Made by a program: the position numbers and the translations under genes | Notes under the pieces: generated by a model | What the model saw: only the letters and a program-made list of their open reading frames with translations | Database searches by the model: none | What the model was told of the DNA's origin: nothing | Origin: Jiella marina | Lineage (GTDB): Bacteria; Pseudomonadota; Alphaproteobacteria; Rhizobiales; Rhizobiaceae | NCBI RefSeq assembly: GCF_024359545.1 | Contig: NZ_JAKQZG010000002.1 | Location: 434,001-498,000, forward strand | Reading direction: 5' to 3' | Length of the DNA: 64,000 nucleotides | Shown here: positions 8,913 through 17,787 of the stretch, one piece after another | Numbering within the stretch: position 1 is the first letter of the stretch | Layout: every line of letters begins with the position of its first letter

Positions 8913-8946
8913 TTCTCCGCCATCGACCGCAAGACCGGCAGACACG

Positions 8947-8981
8947 AAAAAGGCGGCGCGCCCTCCGGGGCCGCGCCGCCT
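8947..8981 (-). terminator. Intrinsic terminator of the cytochrome c gene
   Basis: On the minus strand a perfect 10-base stem (8972-8981 pairs with 8951-8960, AGGCGGCGCG/CGCGCCGCCT) with an 11-base loop is followed by five T residues. It lies 46 bases past the stop codon of the leftward cytochrome c gene and also sits between convergent genes. Confidence 0.8.
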
Positions 8982-9026
8982 GATCCGATTGGCCCTTGGT
9001 CGTTGCGACCATGGGCCACAAATGAC

Positions 9027-9473
9027 TTACTGAGACGCTGCGGCTTCGAGCGCTGCGGCCGGATCGCGCTGGCTGCCGTCCTCGGCGAAGCTGGCGAGAT
9101 AGGCGATCACGTCGTTCAGCTCTTTTTCCTTCTTGAGGCCCGGGAACACCATCTTGGTGCCCTTGACCGTGCCGCGCGGATCGGAGAGCCAGGTCGTCAT
9201 GAGCTCGTGGTCCCAGGCGGCCTTGTCCGCTGCCCAGTCCTGGAACGGCTTGGAGAAGCTGTAGCTTTCCACCGCGCCGGGCTTTTCGCCGATGATGCCG
9301 TTCAGTTCCGGCCCGATCTTGTTCTTCGCGCCTTCGCCGACGGCGTGGCAGGCACGACATTTGTTGAAGACTTTCTCGCCCGCAGCGGGGTCGCCAACGT
9401 CTTGTGCCGATGCGACACCCGTCGTGGCAAAAGCAAACACCGCTCCGGCGATGGCGAGACTGAAGTTACGCAT
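9027..9473 (-). CDS. Class I periplasmic cytochrome c
   Basis: A 148-residue secreted monoheme cytochrome c of the c2/c550 class, an electron carrier between periplasmic dehydrogenases or the bc1 complex and oxidases. A signal peptide (residues 1-23, ending ASAQ) precedes the mature protein. The heme motif is CRACH (C39, C42, H43) and the distal ligand is M108 in GTKMVFPG, which is the classical KMxFxG form. The C-terminal extension is Ala/Glu rich. The ATG at 9473 has a GGGGAGGG ribosome-binding site. An intrinsic terminator follows. Its maturation would need the ccm system encoded 2 kb away. Confidence 0.92.
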   Translation of the reverse strand: MRNFSLAIAGAVFAFATTGVASAQDVGDPAAGEKVFNKCRACHAVGEGAKNKIGPELNGIIGEKPGAVESYSFSKPFQDWAADKAAWDHELMTTWLSDPRGTVKGTKMVFPGLKKEKELNDVIAYLASFAEDGSQRDPAAALEAAASQ

Positions 9474-9620
9474 GAACCCTCCCCAGTGAGTTTGATGGGT
9501 GCAAAACAGTGATCCCATAACCCCTTTCAATAGGGTTCTGAGCGGGTCTTGGCAATTGTTGTTGAGAATAAATCCAATCTGAGGGAGCCAACCGATCCCG
9601 GATTCCGGGCGTTTCCGGCC

Positions 9621-10256
9621 TCAATCCGCGACGATTTGCACATCCGGCGGGACACTGCGTTCCAGGACAGTTTTCATGTTGAGTAGATCGTTGCCGTCGA
9701 GCTTGGCGGTGAGCGCCTCGCCGGAAAGACCGTAGCCGATCCAGCGCTCGGTCAGTCTGCGTCGCAGCTCTTCCTCGGGAACAACCAGCATCGCCGACAG
9801 GTCGAAATAGGCGCGAAGCGGTGCCCACGCGGGATCGTCCAACAGCAGATAGTTGCCTTCGAAGATCACCGTGCGAATCTCCGGCCCGATGATTCTTGCG
9901 CCGGCTCGGGCGATCTCGATGGCGCGGTCGAAAACCGGAACCGCGATCTCCCCCTCGTGATCCTCGGACAGCCTTTTCAGGAGCGCGGCCAATCCGCCCG
10001 TATCGAACGTGTGCGGCGCGCCCTTGCGCGGCCGGTGGCCGCGCATGTCGAGGACCATGTCGTCGAAGTGAAATCCGTCCATCGGCAGAACCGCGGCCGT
10101 GCCGGGGCGCCTTTCGTTCACCGCCTCGCAAAGCCAGTCTGCGAAGGTGCTCTTGCCCGCCCCGGGCGCGCCGACAATGGCCACGATACGCCGCCGGTCC
10201 GCCGGCAGTTCGAGCACCGTGGCGAGGAATTCTTCCGGCGAGGCTTGGCGCGGCAT
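9621..10256 (-). CDS. Uridine kinase/phosphoribulokinase-like P-loop kinase
   Basis: A 211-residue soluble kinase. The P-loop GAPGAGKST is at about residues 28-36, and the segment VLPMDGFHFDD followed by RGHRPRKGAPHTFD is characteristic of the PRK/uridine kinase-like group (YggC/PanK-like; the FrcK kinase of rhizobial fructose operons is a relative). It therefore phosphorylates a small metabolite, perhaps a sugar or nucleoside, but the substrate is uncertain. It is not adjacent to the FrcBCA-type importer 10 kb away. The ATG at 10256 is preferred to a GTG two codons earlier. Confidence 0.75.
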   Translation of the reverse strand: MPRQASPEEFLATVLELPADRRRIVAIVGAPGAGKSTFADWLCEAVNERRPGTAAVLPMDGFHFDDMVLDMRGHRPRKGAPHTFDTGGLAALLKRLSEDHEGEIAVPVFDRAIEIARAGARIIGPEIRTVIFEGNYLLLDDPAWAPLRAYFDLSAMLVVPEEELRRRLTERWIGYGLSGEALTAKLDGNDLLNMKTVLERSVPPDVQIVAD

Positions 10257-10443
10257 GGTCACCCTTTTTTCGTCCTGCGGCCGGGCGATGGCGATCGGGC
10301 CCTCCGCTTTTCAAGCGAGACCATAGCTCATGCCCGGCATCGGATCGATCACCTCGCCGCTTGACCGGTCGCTTGGCGGCGTGGCAACTCGCGGTCGATC
10401 GTAACAAGGCCCTTGAGGGCCCTTGCCGGACCAAAGCCTCGCC

Positions 10444-11388
10444 ATGTCTGTCATTCCCCCGCATATGGACCCGCGCCGTTCCTTCCAGGCGCTGATCCTG
10501 ACCCTGCACCGCTATTGGGCCGATTATGGCTGCGTGGTGCTCCAGCCCTACGACATGGAAGTCGGCGCCGGCACCTTCCACCCGGCGACGACCCTGCGCG
10601 CGCTCGGGCCGCGGCCGTGGAACGCGGCCTATGTCCAGCCGTCGCGCCGGCCGAAGGACGGGCGCTATGGCGAAAATCCCAACCGGTATCAGCACTATTA
10701 CCAGTATCAGGTGATCCTGAAGCCGAACCCGGCGAATCTTCAGGAGCTTTATCTCGGCTCCTTGAAGGCGATCGGCATCGATCCGCTTCTCCATGACATC
10801 CGCTTCGTCGAGGACGACTGGGAAAGCCCGACGCTCGGTGCCTGGGGGCTCGGCTGGGAGTGCTGGTGTGACGGGATGGAGGTCTCCCAGTTCACCTATT
10901 TCCAGCAGGTCTGCGGTATCGAATGCGCACCCGTCGCCGGCGAACTGACATACGGGCTCGAACGGCTGGCGATGTACGTCCAGGGCGTCGACAATTTCAG
11001 GGACATCAATTTCAACGGCCGCGAGGGCGACGAGAAGGTCACCTATGGCGACGTCTTCCTCCAGGCGGAAGAGGAATATTCGCGCTACAATTTCGAATAT
11101 GCCAATACGAAGATGCTTCATCAGCACTTCATCGATGCGGAGACCGAGTGCCAGGCCCTGCTTGCAGCGGGAGCCCCTGACATCGGGGGGGGCAATCCGG
11201 CGTCGGCGCTGCACAAATGCGTCTTTCCGGCCTACGACCAGTGCATCAAGGCGAGCCACGTCTTCAATCTGCTCGACGCCCGCGGGGTGATCTCTGTGAC
11301 CGAGCGCCAGAGCTATATTCTGAGGGTCCGCAATCTCGCCAAAGCCTGCGGCGAGGCGTTCTTGCTGACGAAGGCCGGCGGCGCTTGA
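10444..11388 (+). CDS. glyQ: Glycyl-tRNA synthetase alpha subunit
   Basis: The 314-residue alpha subunit of the alpha2-beta2 bacterial glycyl-tRNA synthetase; it carries the class II catalytic core that forms glycyl-adenylate. Family hallmarks are [21 protein letters not shown] near the N-terminus, [20 protein letters not shown] (motif 1 region), [20 protein letters not shown] (motif 2) and [17 protein letters not shown] (motif 3). Length is normal. The start at ATG 10444 is used; a TTG seven codons upstream is possible. The beta subunit gene glyS does not follow; the next gene is on the opposite strand, so glyS must be elsewhere or beyond the window. Confidence 0.95.
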   Translation: MSVIPPHMDPRRSFQALILTLHRYWADYGCVVLQPYDMEVGAGTFHPATTLRALGPRPWNAAYVQPSRRPKDGRYGENPNRYQHYYQYQVILKPNPANLQELYLGSLKAIGIDPLLHDIRFVEDDWESPTLGAWGLGWECWCDGMEVSQFTYFQQVCGIECAPVAGELTYGLERLAMYVQGVDNFRDINFNGREGDEKVTYGDVFLQAEEEYSRYNFEYANTKMLHQHFIDAETECQALLAAGAPDIGGGNPASALHKCVFPAYDQCIKASHVFNLLDARGVISVTERQSYILRVRNLAKACGEAFLLTKAGGA

Positions 11389-11454
11389 GGCCGTCGCATT
11401 GGGCCTGAACGAAGGGTGCTCGATCCGGCGCTGGGTGGCGCCCGGACCGGCTGC

Positions 11455-11829
11455 TTAAGCCAGCCGCGCGAAAAGCGGTGTTTCGGCGCTGTCGCCGCTG
11501 CCGTGTTTCTCCTCGATGGACACGGCGATCATGTAGAGATCGCTGGGCGACATCCGGCTCATGCCGAAACCGTCGAACTGGGATTGCTCGATATCGGCGC
11601 GTGACTGCAGGACGACGCCCGTATGTCTCGGGTCCGACTGGATTCGCAGGAAGAGGAGATCGACCACCTCCTCCGGCCCTTCGAGGATCTGCGTGACCAT
11701 TCGCCCGTCGAAGGCGATCGCGCCCCGGATCGCATGCTGCTCGTTCCATTCGCGAGCATGCTTCAGGATTTCGGCGAATTCCTCGGCCGAAAGACCGTTC
11801 GCCATGCTGCTGTATGAGATGTGCCGCAT
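11455..11829 (-). CDS. BLUF-domain blue-light sensor protein
   Basis: A 124-residue short BLUF protein, a flavin-based blue-light receptor. Key residues can be aligned with AppA: Y6 (HISYSS) corresponds to Tyr21, N29 to Asn45, Q47 (VTQILEG) to Gln63 and M90 to Met106, with matching spacing. The position of AppA Trp104 is Phe88 here. The segment QSDPRHTGVVLQSRADI is typical of the domain. No output domain is attached, so it probably acts through a partner protein, as other short BLUF proteins do; no obvious partner is adjacent. It is transcribed alone, leftward, from the gap before the DUF1850 gene. Confidence 0.87.
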   Translation of the reverse strand: MRHISYSSMANGLSAEEFAEILKHAREWNEQHAIRGAIAFDGRMVTQILEGPEEVVDLLFLRIQSDPRHTGVVLQSRADIEQSQFDGFGMSRMSPSDLYMIAVSIEEKHGSGDSAETPLFARLA

Positions 11830-12013
11830 CTCGGCCCCAAGCCAATGCGACGCGGAGAATTCCGCGTCCGTTCACGTTACCCCATGGCGTTGCCCGCCCG
11901 TGCCACAGGTGCTTCGGAACGACATGCTAGGCAGAGGCGACCGGTGAGTCCAGTTCGTTGAAAATGAATAGAAATTGCTGACGCTTAGTCGGCAGGGTGA
12001 AATTGCCCTGCTG

Positions 12014-12376
12014 TCATTTTCCGCACCAGCGCAGATGAATCGGTGCGCCGGGGTCGCGACCAAGCTCGACGCAGCCCGTTCCTTCGCTGCAAAACTGCCA
12101 GCCGCCGCCGGTGGCGCCGGAGGCCGCAAGAACGAGTTCCGGAATCGGCGCACGGTCGAGGCGGTAGACATAGGCGCCGTCTTCGAGGCGCGCGTTGGGC
12201 GGCGGCTCCATGCCCGCGCCCGAACCTTCGATCCGGCCCTGAAGCACCGTCAGCCCTTCCGGCCCGGCGCGCCAGGTTTCCTCCCAGCGTGTCTTCTCGA
12301 CGGAGTGCGTCCAGGTCAGGGTGAAGAGCGAGGCGGCGATGGTCGTGATCTTGCCGCCGGCTGCAATGCAGATCAT
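12014..12376 (-). CDS. DUF1850 protein, TRAP-associated
   Basis: A 120-residue protein with a hydrophobic N-terminus (about residues 1-20) and a compact domain containing FTLTWTHSVEKTRWEETWR, the hallmark of DUF1850, with two cysteines near the C-terminus (FCSEGTGC). DUF1850 genes are commonly next to fused TAXI-type TRAP permeases, as here: its ATG overlaps the stop of the upstream permease gene by four bases (ATGA), so both are translated together. The role is unknown; it may assist the transporter in the periplasm. Confidence 0.82.
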   Translation of the reverse strand: MICIAAGGKITTIAASLFTLTWTHSVEKTRWEETWRAGPEGLTVLQGRIEGSGAGMEPPPNARLEDGAYVYRLDRAPIPELVLAASGATGGGWQFCSEGTGCVELGRDPGAPIHLRWCGK

Positions 12377-14520
12377 GCCGGCGAGCGCGGTGCGCTCGAC
12401 CGCGCTGCCGTCTCGTCACGGTGATCCACGCTCTTCTTCCGCGTCATCCAATGGGTGGCAATCGTTCCTGCCGCCAGCGCGAAGCCGATCTCGTCGGTGA
12501 GCGGCAAAGCGGCGATCAGCGTGAAGGCCGCCGCCGCCGCGGGCAGGCGCTGCCACCAGGGCATCGGCGCCAGGAGATAACCGATCGCGGCCGCCCCCCA
12601 CAGCCCGATGGCGAGGCACGCCTTGAAGACGATGTAGGCCACCGCCGGAACATAGCCGATGGCTTCCGCGAGCGGCCCGCCATCCTGCAGCATCAGGGCG
12701 GGTGTGTAGACCGCCATGAAGGGGATGACGAAGCCGGCGAGCGCGACTTTCACCGCCTCGAAGGAGATCCTGAGGCCCGGCGCCTTGGCGATGGGCGCGG
12801 CGGCAAAACAGGCGAGCGCCACCGGCGGCGTCAGATCGGCGAGGATGCCGAAATAGAAGACGAACATGTGGCTGACGATCAGCGGCACGCCGAGTTCCAG
12901 AAGGGCGGGGCCGGCAATCGAGGAGGTGATGATGTAGTTCGGGATCGTCGGGATGCCCATGCCGAGGATGAGGCAGGTGATCATCGTGAGGATCAGCGAG
13001 AGGAAGAGCGAGGTGTCGCCGACCGAGACGATGAACTGGCCGAAGGTGTTGGCGACGCCCGTCAGTGTCATCGTGCCGACGATGATGCCGACGATGGCGC
13101 AGGCGATGCCGACGGGAAGGGCGGTCTTGGCGCCGTCGGCGAGCGCGTCGCGGCTGACGATCAGGGTCTCGCGCCCGCCCTTGAGGAAAACGCAGCCGAC
13201 GACTAGAGCGGCGAGGGCGATCACCACGGGCATGATGCCATATTGGAAGAAGGCCGCCGCCGCGAGGCCGATCGCGATCCAGAAGACGTAACGCATGGCG
13301 AGGGCCGGCATGGCCGCGGCGATCGGCGCACCGAGGATCAGGAGCGCCGTCAGCGCGAGACCGATCGTGCCGGCATAAAGCGGCGTGTAGCCGGCAAAGA
13401 GCAGCCAGACCAGGACGGCGAGCGGCAGGATCAGATACCAGCCGACCTTCAGCGCGCGCCAGGCAGAGGGGAGTTCCTCCTTCGACAGGCCGAGGAGGTT
13501 CCGCTTGCCGGCTTCGAGATGCACCATCCAGAAAACGGAAGCGAAATAGAGGACCGCCGGGATCAGCGCCGCCGTCACCACCTCGGCATAGGCGACGTTG
13601 AGCGTCTCGGCCATGATGAAGGCGACCGCCCCCATGACCGGCGGCATGATCTGCCCGCCCATGGAGGAGGTCGATTCCACGCCGCCGGCAAACTCCGCCC
13701 GGTAGCCGAAGCGCTTCATCAGCGGGATCGTGAACTGGCCCGTCGTCACCACATTGGCGACGCCCGAGCCCGAGATCGTGCCCATCAGGCCTGAGGAGAA
13801 GACCGCGACCTTGGCCGCCCCGCCCTTCGCCCCGCCGACGAGACCGAGGGCGATATCGGTGAACAGCTTGATCATGCCGGCGCGCTCCAGAAACGAGCCG
13901 AACAGGATGAACAGGAAGATGTAGGAGGAGGAGACGTAGGTCGGGATGCCGTAGATGCCCTCGGTGCCGAAGGCCATGTGATCGATCACCTGGGAAAAGG
14001 CATAGCCCCGGGTGATGAAGGGGGAGGGCAGATATTCGCCGAACAGGCAATAGGCGAGGAACAGCCCGGCGATGATCGGCAGGGCCGGCCCCATGATCCT
14101 CCAGGTGGCGATGAAGAGCACGACGAGGGCGACGACGCCCACCACCGTATCCAGGGTCGTCGGTGTGCCAGCGCGAAAGATCAGCGCCTCGTATTCCCAC
14201 CATTGATAGAAGGCGACGGCCATGCCGAGCAGGCCGAGGACCCAGAACAGGGCGCGCAGTGGCACGGCCTGGTGCTTGAGCGCCGCGACCAGCGGCAGGC
14301 CGAGCAGGCACAGAAAGCCGACATGCACCGCCCGCACGATCTGGCTCGGCATGTCCCAGAGATGGGCGGCGGTCAGTAGCTGGAAGGTGGAGAAGGCAAT
14401 GGCGATCGCAAAGAGCAGGCGGCCTTCGAGGCTTGCCGGAAAGCTGGAAGCCAGCGGGTCGTGAATTTCCGAACGCTCGTCGTCGGTCGGGTTCAGGCTG
14501 CTCGTTTCTTGCGTACTCAT
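12373..14520 (-). CDS. TRAP transporter fused permease (TAXI type, 4TM-12TM)
   Basis: A 715-residue permease joining the small (DctQ-like) and large (DctM-like) membrane subunits in one chain. The first about 200 residues contain four helices; the rest has the DctM pattern with GAKGGAAKVAVFSSGLMGTI and GSGVANVVTTGQFTIPLMKR, the conserved fused-TRAP segment. TRAP carriers import organic acids using a sodium gradient and a periplasmic binding protein. The TAXI-family binding protein normally encoded upstream is missing: upstream lie repeats and then the sit operon. ATG 14520 has a GGGAGGGG site and is preferred to an upstream TTG. DUF1850 follows with a 4-base overlap. Confidence 0.92.
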   Translation of the reverse strand: MSTQETSSLNPTDDERSEIHDPLASSFPASLEGRLLFAIAIAFSTFQLLTAAHLWDMPSQIVRAVHVGFLCLLGLPLVAALKHQAVPLRALFWVLGLLGMAVAFYQWWEYEALIFRAGTPTTLDTVVGVVALVVLFIATWRIMGPALPIIAGLFLAYCLFGEYLPSPFITRGYAFSQVIDHMAFGTEGIYGIPTYVSSSYIFLFILFGSFLERAGMIKLFTDIALGLVGGAKGGAAKVAVFSSGLMGTISGSGVANVVTTGQFTIPLMKRFGYRAEFAGGVESTSSMGGQIMPPVMGAVAFIMAETLNVAYAEVVTAALIPAVLYFASVFWMVHLEAGKRNLLGLSKEELPSAWRALKVGWYLILPLAVLVWLLFAGYTPLYAGTIGLALTALLILGAPIAAAMPALAMRYVFWIAIGLAAAAFFQYGIMPVVIALAALVVGCVFLKGGRETLIVSRDALADGAKTALPVGIACAIVGIIVGTMTLTGVANTFGQFIVSVGDTSLFLSLILTMITCLILGMGIPTIPNYIITSSIAGPALLELGVPLIVSHMFVFYFGILADLTPPVALACFAAAPIAKAPGLRISFEAVKVALAGFVIPFMAVYTPALMLQDGGPLAEAIGYVPAVAYIVFKACLAIGLWGAAAIGYLLAPMPWWQRLPAAAAAFTLIAALPLTDEIGFALAAGTIATHWMTRKKSVDHRDETAARSSAPRSPA

Positions 14521-14737
14521 GCAGGCAGCCCCTCCCAAGGCCTCGTGGGAAGCGAGATTAGCCGGGGGCGGGTTTTTCGCAAAGGGGATTGCGGGAAGGC
14601 AAAACGATCTCTTGAAGATTGGGCTGAGGGAGCGAGGTCAACTGATCTCCCGCTGCTGGGCCTGTCGAACGGCGGGGGAGATGTCCGGCAGGGCTGAGCA
14701 GAAGCCGCCCGCGAATAATCGTCCGACGCTGGTGCCA

Positions 14738-14867
14738 GACCCCCCTCTGGGTTGCCACCCATCTCCCCCACAAGGGGGGACAAAGGCCTTCATGGACGTT
14801 GGCTCCCACCACTCTCCCCCCTTGCGGGCGAGATGTCGGCGGAGCCGACACAGGGCGGTAACCCCTG
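14738..14867. repeat. Paired intergenic palindromic repeats
   Basis: The 353-base gap 14521-14873 contains no gene. It holds two inverted copies of a GC-rich element, about 14738-14790 and 14811-14867, recognisable by the cores CCCCCCTCTG, ATCTCCCCC and CAAGGGG. A further partial copy (GGGGGAGATGTCCGGCAGG) lies around 14672-14690. The same element recurs at 17608-17731. These resemble the mosaic palindromes scattered in rhizobial genomes. Lying just after sitD, they can also form hairpins protecting the 3-prime end of the sit mRNA. Confidence 0.7.
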
Positions 14868-14873
14868 TTTAAG

Positions 14874-15746
14874 TCACGCTGTGGGTTCCCGCTGGAGAAT
14901 CCTCCTATCCTCGCCCGCCGCCGAAGCCCGCTTCGTCAGTGCCAGCCGGCGCAGAAGGGCGAGGATGAACAGCCCGGTCAGCACCAGCACGATCGTCGGC
15001 GCCGGTGCGGAGTCGATGAAGAAGGCGAGATAGGTGCCCGTCAGCATCGAGAGCATGCAGACGGCAACCGCCGTGACCAGCATTCGCCCGAAGCTGCGCA
15101 CGAGCAGGAAGGCGATGGCGCCGGGCGTGACGAGGAGCGCAACCGCGAGGATCAGCCCGACCGAGGTCAGCGTCGCGACGATGGTGAGCGAGAGCGCTGC
15201 GAGGAGGCCGTAGTGCAGGAGGCCGGTGTTGAGCCCCGCCGCCTGGGCCTGGGCGGGATCGAAGGCGTGGAGCAGCAGGTCCTTCCATTTCAGCAACAGG
15301 ACGACGGCCACGGCGAGTGCGATGATGCCGGCAGTCAACAGATCGTCCGGGCCGATGCCCAGCATGTTGCCGAAGAGAATATGGTCGAGATGCTGGTTGG
15401 TCTGGACCGCGGTGAACAGGATGATGCCGAGGCCGAACATGCCGGAGAAAACGACGCCCATCACCGTGTCCTGCTTCACTCGGCTGTTGTCCGACAGATA
15501 GCCGGTCAGCAGCGCGCAGCCCATGCCCGCGGCGAAGGCTCCGACCACCAGCGGAATGTTGAGGATCCAGGCGAGCACCACGCCGGGCAGGATCGCATGG
15601 CTGACGGCGTCGCCCATCAGCGCCCAGCCTTTCAGGACCAGAAAGCAGGACAGAAGCGCCGTCGGCACCGCGACGAGGATCGCGATCAGAAAGGCATTCT
15701 GCATGAAGGGGAACTGGAACGGCAGGAGCGCGGCGTCGAGCGTCAT
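14874..15746 (-). CDS. sitD: Manganese ABC transporter permease SitD
   Basis: A 290-residue ABC-3 family integral membrane protein with eight or nine helices. The segment KGWALMGDAVSHAILPGVVLA is the conserved first loop of metal permeases of the Sit/Mnt/Znu group, and the charged stretch LLKWKDLLLHAFDPAQAQAAGL is the coupling region contacting the ATPase. It pairs with SitC to form the channel for Mn(II) (possibly Fe(II)). It overlaps sitC by four bases (ATGA) and ends the operon, followed directly by palindromic repeats. Confidence 0.88.
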   Translation of the reverse strand: MTLDAALLPFQFPFMQNAFLIAILVAVPTALLSCFLVLKGWALMGDAVSHAILPGVVLAWILNIPLVVGAFAAGMGCALLTGYLSDNSRVKQDTVMGVVFSGMFGLGIILFTAVQTNQHLDHILFGNMLGIGPDDLLTAGIIALAVAVVLLLKWKDLLLHAFDPAQAQAAGLNTGLLHYGLLAALSLTIVATLTSVGLILAVALLVTPGAIAFLLVRSFGRMLVTAVAVCMLSMLTGTYLAFFIDSAPAPTIVLVLTGLFILALLRRLALTKRASAAGEDRRILQREPTA

Positions 15747-16645
15747 GGCCGTACCCTTGCCAGCGGCGGGCGCGAAGCTTCAGTCGTCTCGGTCTCCTTC
15801 AGGGCGGCCGCGGCCTTGCGCTTTGCGGCCAGGAGCCCGTGTTTCGGCGCGAACAGGAAGGCGAGCAGAAAGATCGCCGTCTGCAGCGAGACGATGACGC
15901 CGCCCGTGGCGCCGTCCAAGAAATAGGAGAGATAGGCACCGAGAAAGCTGGTCACGGCGCCGATCGCCACGGACAACGCGATCAGCCGCGGAAAGCGGTC
16001 CGACAGCAGATAGGCGGTGGCGCCCGGCGTCACCACCATGGCGATGACGAGGAAGGCACCGACCGTCTGCATCGCCGCGACGATCGCCGCCGAGAGCAGG
16101 CAGAAGAACACCGCCTTCAACAGACCGGGACGCAGCCCGATCGAGCGGGCGTGGCTCTCGTCGAAGAACACCGCCATCAGATCCCGCCATTTGAGGATGA
16201 GGATCGCGAGCGACACGACGCCGATGATCGCGAGCTGCAGCGTGTCTTCCGGGGTAATGGCGAGGATGTTGCCCATCACGATGGTCTGGACGCTGATCGC
16301 CATCGGATTCATCGAGACCATGAACAGGCCGAGGCCGAAGAAGGAGGTGAAGATGATGCCGATCACCACGTCGACCTTCAGCCCCGAACGATCCGACAGG
16401 AAGAGCATCGCGCCGGCCGCGAGCCCGCCGGAAATGAAGGCCCCGAGCGCGAAGGGCAGGCCCAGCATATAGGCGCCGGCGACGCCCGGCACGACGGAAT
16501 GGGACAGCGCATCGCCGATGAGCGACCAGCCCTTGAGCATCAGATAGGCCGACAGAAAGGCGCAGACCGCGCCGGTCAGTGCCGACACCCACATGGCGTT
16601 CGCCATGTAGGAATAGGTGAAGGGCTCGATCAGCGCCGCGATCAT
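15743..16645 (-). CDS. sitC: Manganese ABC transporter permease SitC
   Basis: A 300-residue ABC-3 permease with the signature [21 protein letters not shown] and the coupling segment [21 protein letters not shown], parallel to SitD. The two permeases are clearly paralogous and form a heterodimer. The C-terminus is basic and cytoplasmic ([19 protein letters not shown]). It overlaps both sitB upstream and sitD downstream by four bases, so sitB, sitC and sitD are tightly coupled in translation. Confidence 0.88.
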   Translation of the reverse strand: MIAALIEPFTYSYMANAMWVSALTGAVCAFLSAYLMLKGWSLIGDALSHSVVPGVAGAYMLGLPFALGAFISGGLAAGAMLFLSDRSGLKVDVVIGIIFTSFFGLGLFMVSMNPMAISVQTIVMGNILAITPEDTLQLAIIGVVSLAILILKWRDLMAVFFDESHARSIGLRPGLLKAVFFCLLSAAIVAAMQTVGAFLVIAMVVTPGATAYLLSDRFPRLIALSVAIGAVTSFLGAYLSYFLDGATGGVIVSLQTAIFLLAFLFAPKHGLLAAKRKAAAALKETETTEASRPPLARVRP

Positions 16646-17532
16646 CGGGGCGGACCTTCCGAGACCACCATCTGGTCGCCATAGTCGATGAAGGGGCGTT
16701 CGTCGTCGGTGATGATCCTCACCTTGCGTGGATCATCATCGTCGTGAAGCGCGGCACCGCCCAGGGTGAAATGGCGCAACACGCCGCCGAAGGCACGCTC
16801 CAGATTGGCTCTCGTGAAGGTCTCGGCGGTCGGGCCATAGGCGAGCACCGTGCCCTTGACGAAGACCGTGCGGTCGCAGAATTCCGGCACCGAGCCGAGA
16901 TTGTGGGTCGAGACCAGCATGACCCGGCCCTCGTCGCGCAGTTCGCCCAGAAGCTTGACGATCTGGTCCTCGGTCTTCACGTCGACGCCGGTGAAGGGCT
17001 CGTCGAGCAGGATCACCTTGCCGTCCTGGGCCAGCGCGCGGGCGAGGAAGACGCGCTTCTTCTGTCCGCCGGAGAGTTCACCGATCTGGCGCTCGCGAAA
17101 CTCCGTCATGTTGACCCGGGCGAGAGCCTGTTCGACCGCTGCGTGATCGGCTTGGCTCGGCCGGCGCAGAAAGCCCATATGGCCGTAGCGCCCCATCATC
17201 ACCACGTCTTCCACCAACACCGGGAAGCTCCAGTCGACCTCCTCGGCCTGGGGGACATAGGCGATGAGCTTTTCCTTCAGCGCCTGGCGCACGGTCCGGC
17301 CGAGAAGCCGGATCTCGCCCCTTGCGACCGGCACGAAGCCCATCAACGCTTTGAAAAGCGTCGACTTTCCCGCCCCATTGACGCCGACGAGCCCCGTCAC
17401 CGTGCCGCGCGGGATCTGAAAGCTCGCGTCGCGCAGCGCGGTGTGGCCGTTGCGATAGGTGACGGCGACGCCCTCGACGCGGATGCCGTCGGCGCTGTCG
17501 GTGGTCTTCGGAAGATCGGCGCGGTCATCCAT
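16642..17532 (-). CDS. sitB: Manganese ABC transporter ATP-binding protein SitB
   Basis: A 296-residue ATPase that powers the SitCD channel. Walker A is GVNGAGKST, the signature [15 protein letters not shown] and Walker B VILLDEPF, followed by the switch histidine in VSTHNLGSV. The about 40 residues at the C-terminus (after [10 protein letters not shown]-like segment, [17 protein letters not shown]) are acidic and extend beyond the ATPase core. Unlike the overlapping sitBCD genes, sitB is separated from sitA by 255 bases holding palindromic repeats. Confidence 0.88.
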   Translation of the reverse strand: MDDRADLPKTTDSADGIRVEGVAVTYRNGHTALRDASFQIPRGTVTGLVGVNGAGKSTLFKALMGFVPVARGEIRLLGRTVRQALKEKLIAYVPQAEEVDWSFPVLVEDVVMMGRYGHMGFLRRPSQADHAAVEQALARVNMTEFRERQIGELSGGQKKRVFLARALAQDGKVILLDEPFTGVDVKTEDQIVKLLGELRDEGRVMLVSTHNLGSVPEFCDRTVFVKGTVLAYGPTAETFTRANLERAFGGVLRHFTLGGAALHDDDDPRKVRIITDDERPFIDYGDQMVVSEGPPR

Positions 17533-17607
17533 GGGATGTTTGCCTCGCCACGGTCGTGAAGGTCCACGACCCGGCTTCGTTTGCAGGCTTCGATCGGGTG
17601 CGGCAAG

Positions 17608-17731
17608 ACCCCCCTCTGTCGGCTACGCCGACATCTCCCCCGCAAGGGGCGAGAGTGGTGGGAGGAAATTTCGATGAAGAGCCATTCTCCCCCCTTGCGG
17701 GGGAGATGTCCGGCAGGACAGAGGGGGGTAA
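17608..17731. repeat. Inverted palindromic repeats between sitA and sitB
   Basis: Two inverted copies (about 17608-17654 and 17685-17731) of the same GC-rich element as at 14738-14867, each with the cores CCCCCCTCTGTC, GACATCTCCCCCGCAAGGGG. They can fold both individually and with each other. Their place inside an operon, between the binding-protein gene and the membrane/ATPase genes, resembles REP elements that stabilise the upstream part of mRNAs and let the binding protein be made in excess. Confidence 0.75.
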
Positions 17732-17787
17732 ACCACCTCGCAAACGCGCGGAAACCGAGGTGATTGGCATCCGTACCTCCAGCCCCC

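Noticed and set aside
12421-13206. Plus-strand open frame opposite the TRAP permease
   Set aside because: Composition (Arg, Asp, Glu, Gly repeats) is that of an antisense shadow; the permease on the other strand has clear motifs.
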